Shown here: positions 5,110 through 5,948 of the stretch, piece by piece
Position numbering within the stretch: position 1 is the first letter of the stretch
Layout: each line of letters begins with the position of its first letter
DNA from: Rubrobacter sp.
GTDB taxonomy: Bacteria; Actinomycetota; Rubrobacteria; Rubrobacterales; Rubrobacteraceae
DNA length: 5,948 nucleotides
Assembly: GCA_016781635.1 (NCBI GenBank)
Contig: JADDPY010000065.1
Coordinates: 1 to 5,948 of the forward strand
Direction: 5' to 3'
The notes under the pieces: model-generated
Database searches by the model: none
Told to the model about the DNA's origin: nothing
Seen by the model: only the letters and a program-made list of their open reading frames with translations
Translations under genes and position numbers: made by a program

Positions 5110-5853
5110 TTGGAGCTTTACAAGGCTCTGGGCGTCGTGCCCGGAGATGTGGTCGCCTTTGTGGGTGCTGGCGGAAAATCCAGCGCTATCCTCCAGGCCG
5201 CGAACGAACTCAAGGGGGCGAGCGTGAAGGTCCTCGCGGTGCCTACGACGAAGATGTTCGTCTCCGAAGCCAGGGGGATAGGGCCCATTCTTACTGCGGA
5301 GGACACAGGGGACCTGCGTCTGGAGGTAGAGAGAGCTCTGGAGGACGGGGGAGCGGCCGTGGTCGGGTCCCGTATGCTCTCGAAGGACCGCATCGGTGGG
5401 GTCGAGGCGGCGTTGGTGCCGTACCTTGCCCCGAAGGACGGCGTAGCGCTCGTGGAAGCCGACGGTTCTCGTAGACGCCCCATCAAGGGTACGGCAGGTC
5501 ACGAGCCCCCGCTGCCGGAGGGGGCCACGCTGGTCGTTGTCGTCGGAGGTATAGATGCCCTCGGCCGGACGGTGGACGAGGAACACGTACACCGCCCCGA
5601 GATCTTCACGGAGATCACGGGTGCTGGCCCGGGGCATACCATCACCCCGGTGGCCTTCGCCCGGGCGCTCCTCGCGGGCTTGCGCAACGCCCCTGAAGAG
5701 GCCCGTCGCGCCGCCCTCCTCGCCGGCGTTGTACCCGGAAGCGACATGGCCGCTGCTTCTACGATCGCCCGCGAACTCTGGCGAGGCGGCGTCCGCAAGG
5801 TCGTATCAACCTCCCTACCCAAGGAGTCACCGGGCAGGGTCTGGGCGCTCTGA
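5110..5853 (+). CDS. yqeC: YqeC family selenium-dependent molybdenum hydroxylase accessory protein
   Basis: A 247-residue cytosolic P-loop-like protein of the YqeC family, which genome studies link with SelD and YqeB in maturing selenium-dependent molybdenum hydroxylases; its exact reaction is not established. Seen directly are LGVVPGDVVAFVGAGGKSS with the glycine-rich loop at 19-25, PTTKM (45-49), VEADGSRRRPIKG (115-127, the family E-x-D-G-s/a-x-x-x-P-x-K motif) and VVVGGIDALGRTVDEEHVHRPE (143-164). The C-terminal part (AALLAGVVPGSD, 201-212) seems to lack the N-K/Q-x-D nucleotide-recognition pattern I would expect, so check it by alignment. GAGGAGG (5099-5105) precedes two TTG codons at 5107 and 5110. 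I chose 5110 because it has four bases of spacing rather than one. It diverges from the membrane cluster, and no selD, yqeB or hydroxylase gene lies inside the window. Confidence 0.9.
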   Translation: MELYKALGVVPGDVVAFVGAGGKSSAILQAANELKGASVKVLAVPTTKMFVSEARGIGPILTAEDTGDLRLEVERALEDGGAAVVGSRMLSKDRIGGVEAALVPYLAPKDGVALVEADGSRRRPIKGTAGHEPPLPEGATLVVVVGGIDALGRTVDEEHVHRPEIFTEITGAGPGHTITPVAFARALLAGLRNAPEEARRAALLAGVVPGSDMAAASTIARELWRGGVRKVVSTSLPKESPGRVWAL

Positions 5854-5867
5854 TCCAACCCCCCGAC

Positions 5868-5880
5868 CCGATGCCATCGG
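5868..5880. repeat. Short inverted repeat after yqeC
   Basis: CCGATG and CATCGG flank a single C, 15 bp after the yqeC stop. As RNA it makes only a short stem and no T-run follows, so it is not a convincing terminator. It could be a protein site for a downstream gene. The remaining bases to the right edge hold no callable gene. Confidence 0.3.
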
Positions 5881-5948
5881 ATAGTCGAGCCTGCCGATAG
5901 GCGCCGAGAGTCTGGCCCCTCTCCTGATCTTCGTCGCCCTCCTCCGCT

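Noticed and set aside
5011..5637. Minus-strand 208-codon open frame
   Set aside because: Antisense to yqeC, with low-complexity Arg/Ser/Thr-rich composition typical of a shadow frame in GC-rich DNA.

Overview
The window is an ordinary, gene-dense stretch of GC-rich bacterial chromosome. The actinobacterial-type holin/DUF3618 membrane pair, the GTG and TTG starts and a probable leaderless transcript suggest an Actinomycetota host. The cold-shock and LarC sequences remind me of Rubrobacter-like deep branches, but that genus is an inference, not shown. I see no mobile element, CRISPR array, tRNA, rRNA or phage module, and no convincing new multi-gene system. The oddities lie in how genes start and in the intergenic DNA.

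Left part (1-1672, minus strand): the N-terminal 143 residues of SufC, the ABC ATPase of SUF iron-sulfur cluster assembly, run off the left edge. Upstream is a 240-bp gap with an extended -10 promoter and palindromes, then ygfZ, a folate-binding GcvT-like protein known in other bacteria to support Fe-S enzymes. Both genes therefore point to iron-sulfur metabolism.

Middle (1673-2797, plus strand): a HAD-family phosphatase diverges from ygfZ across a 48-bp gap. Its best start is a rare ATA codon behind a strong Shine-Dalgarno sequence, while ygfZ appears leaderless. Next comes a small cold-shock protein gene with a consensus TATAAT, a roughly 90-nt structured leader and a strong terminator.

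Right-middle (2878-4917, minus strand): a compact cluster, transcribed right to left, of a PF07332 (holin superfamily III-like) membrane protein, a DUF3618 membrane-anchored protein and larC, the nickel-pincer cofactor nickel-insertion enzyme. The junctions overlap by 4 bp and 29 bp, so translational coupling is likely. larC converges on the cold-shock gene, with the terminator between them.

Right end (5016-5948, plus strand): yqeC, a probable accessory factor for selenium-dependent molybdenum hydroxylases, diverges from the membrane cluster. It is followed by 95 bases with a short inverted repeat and no callable gene. Two separate metal-cofactor maturation genes (larC and yqeC) thus sit close together, but on opposite strands and in different transcripts.
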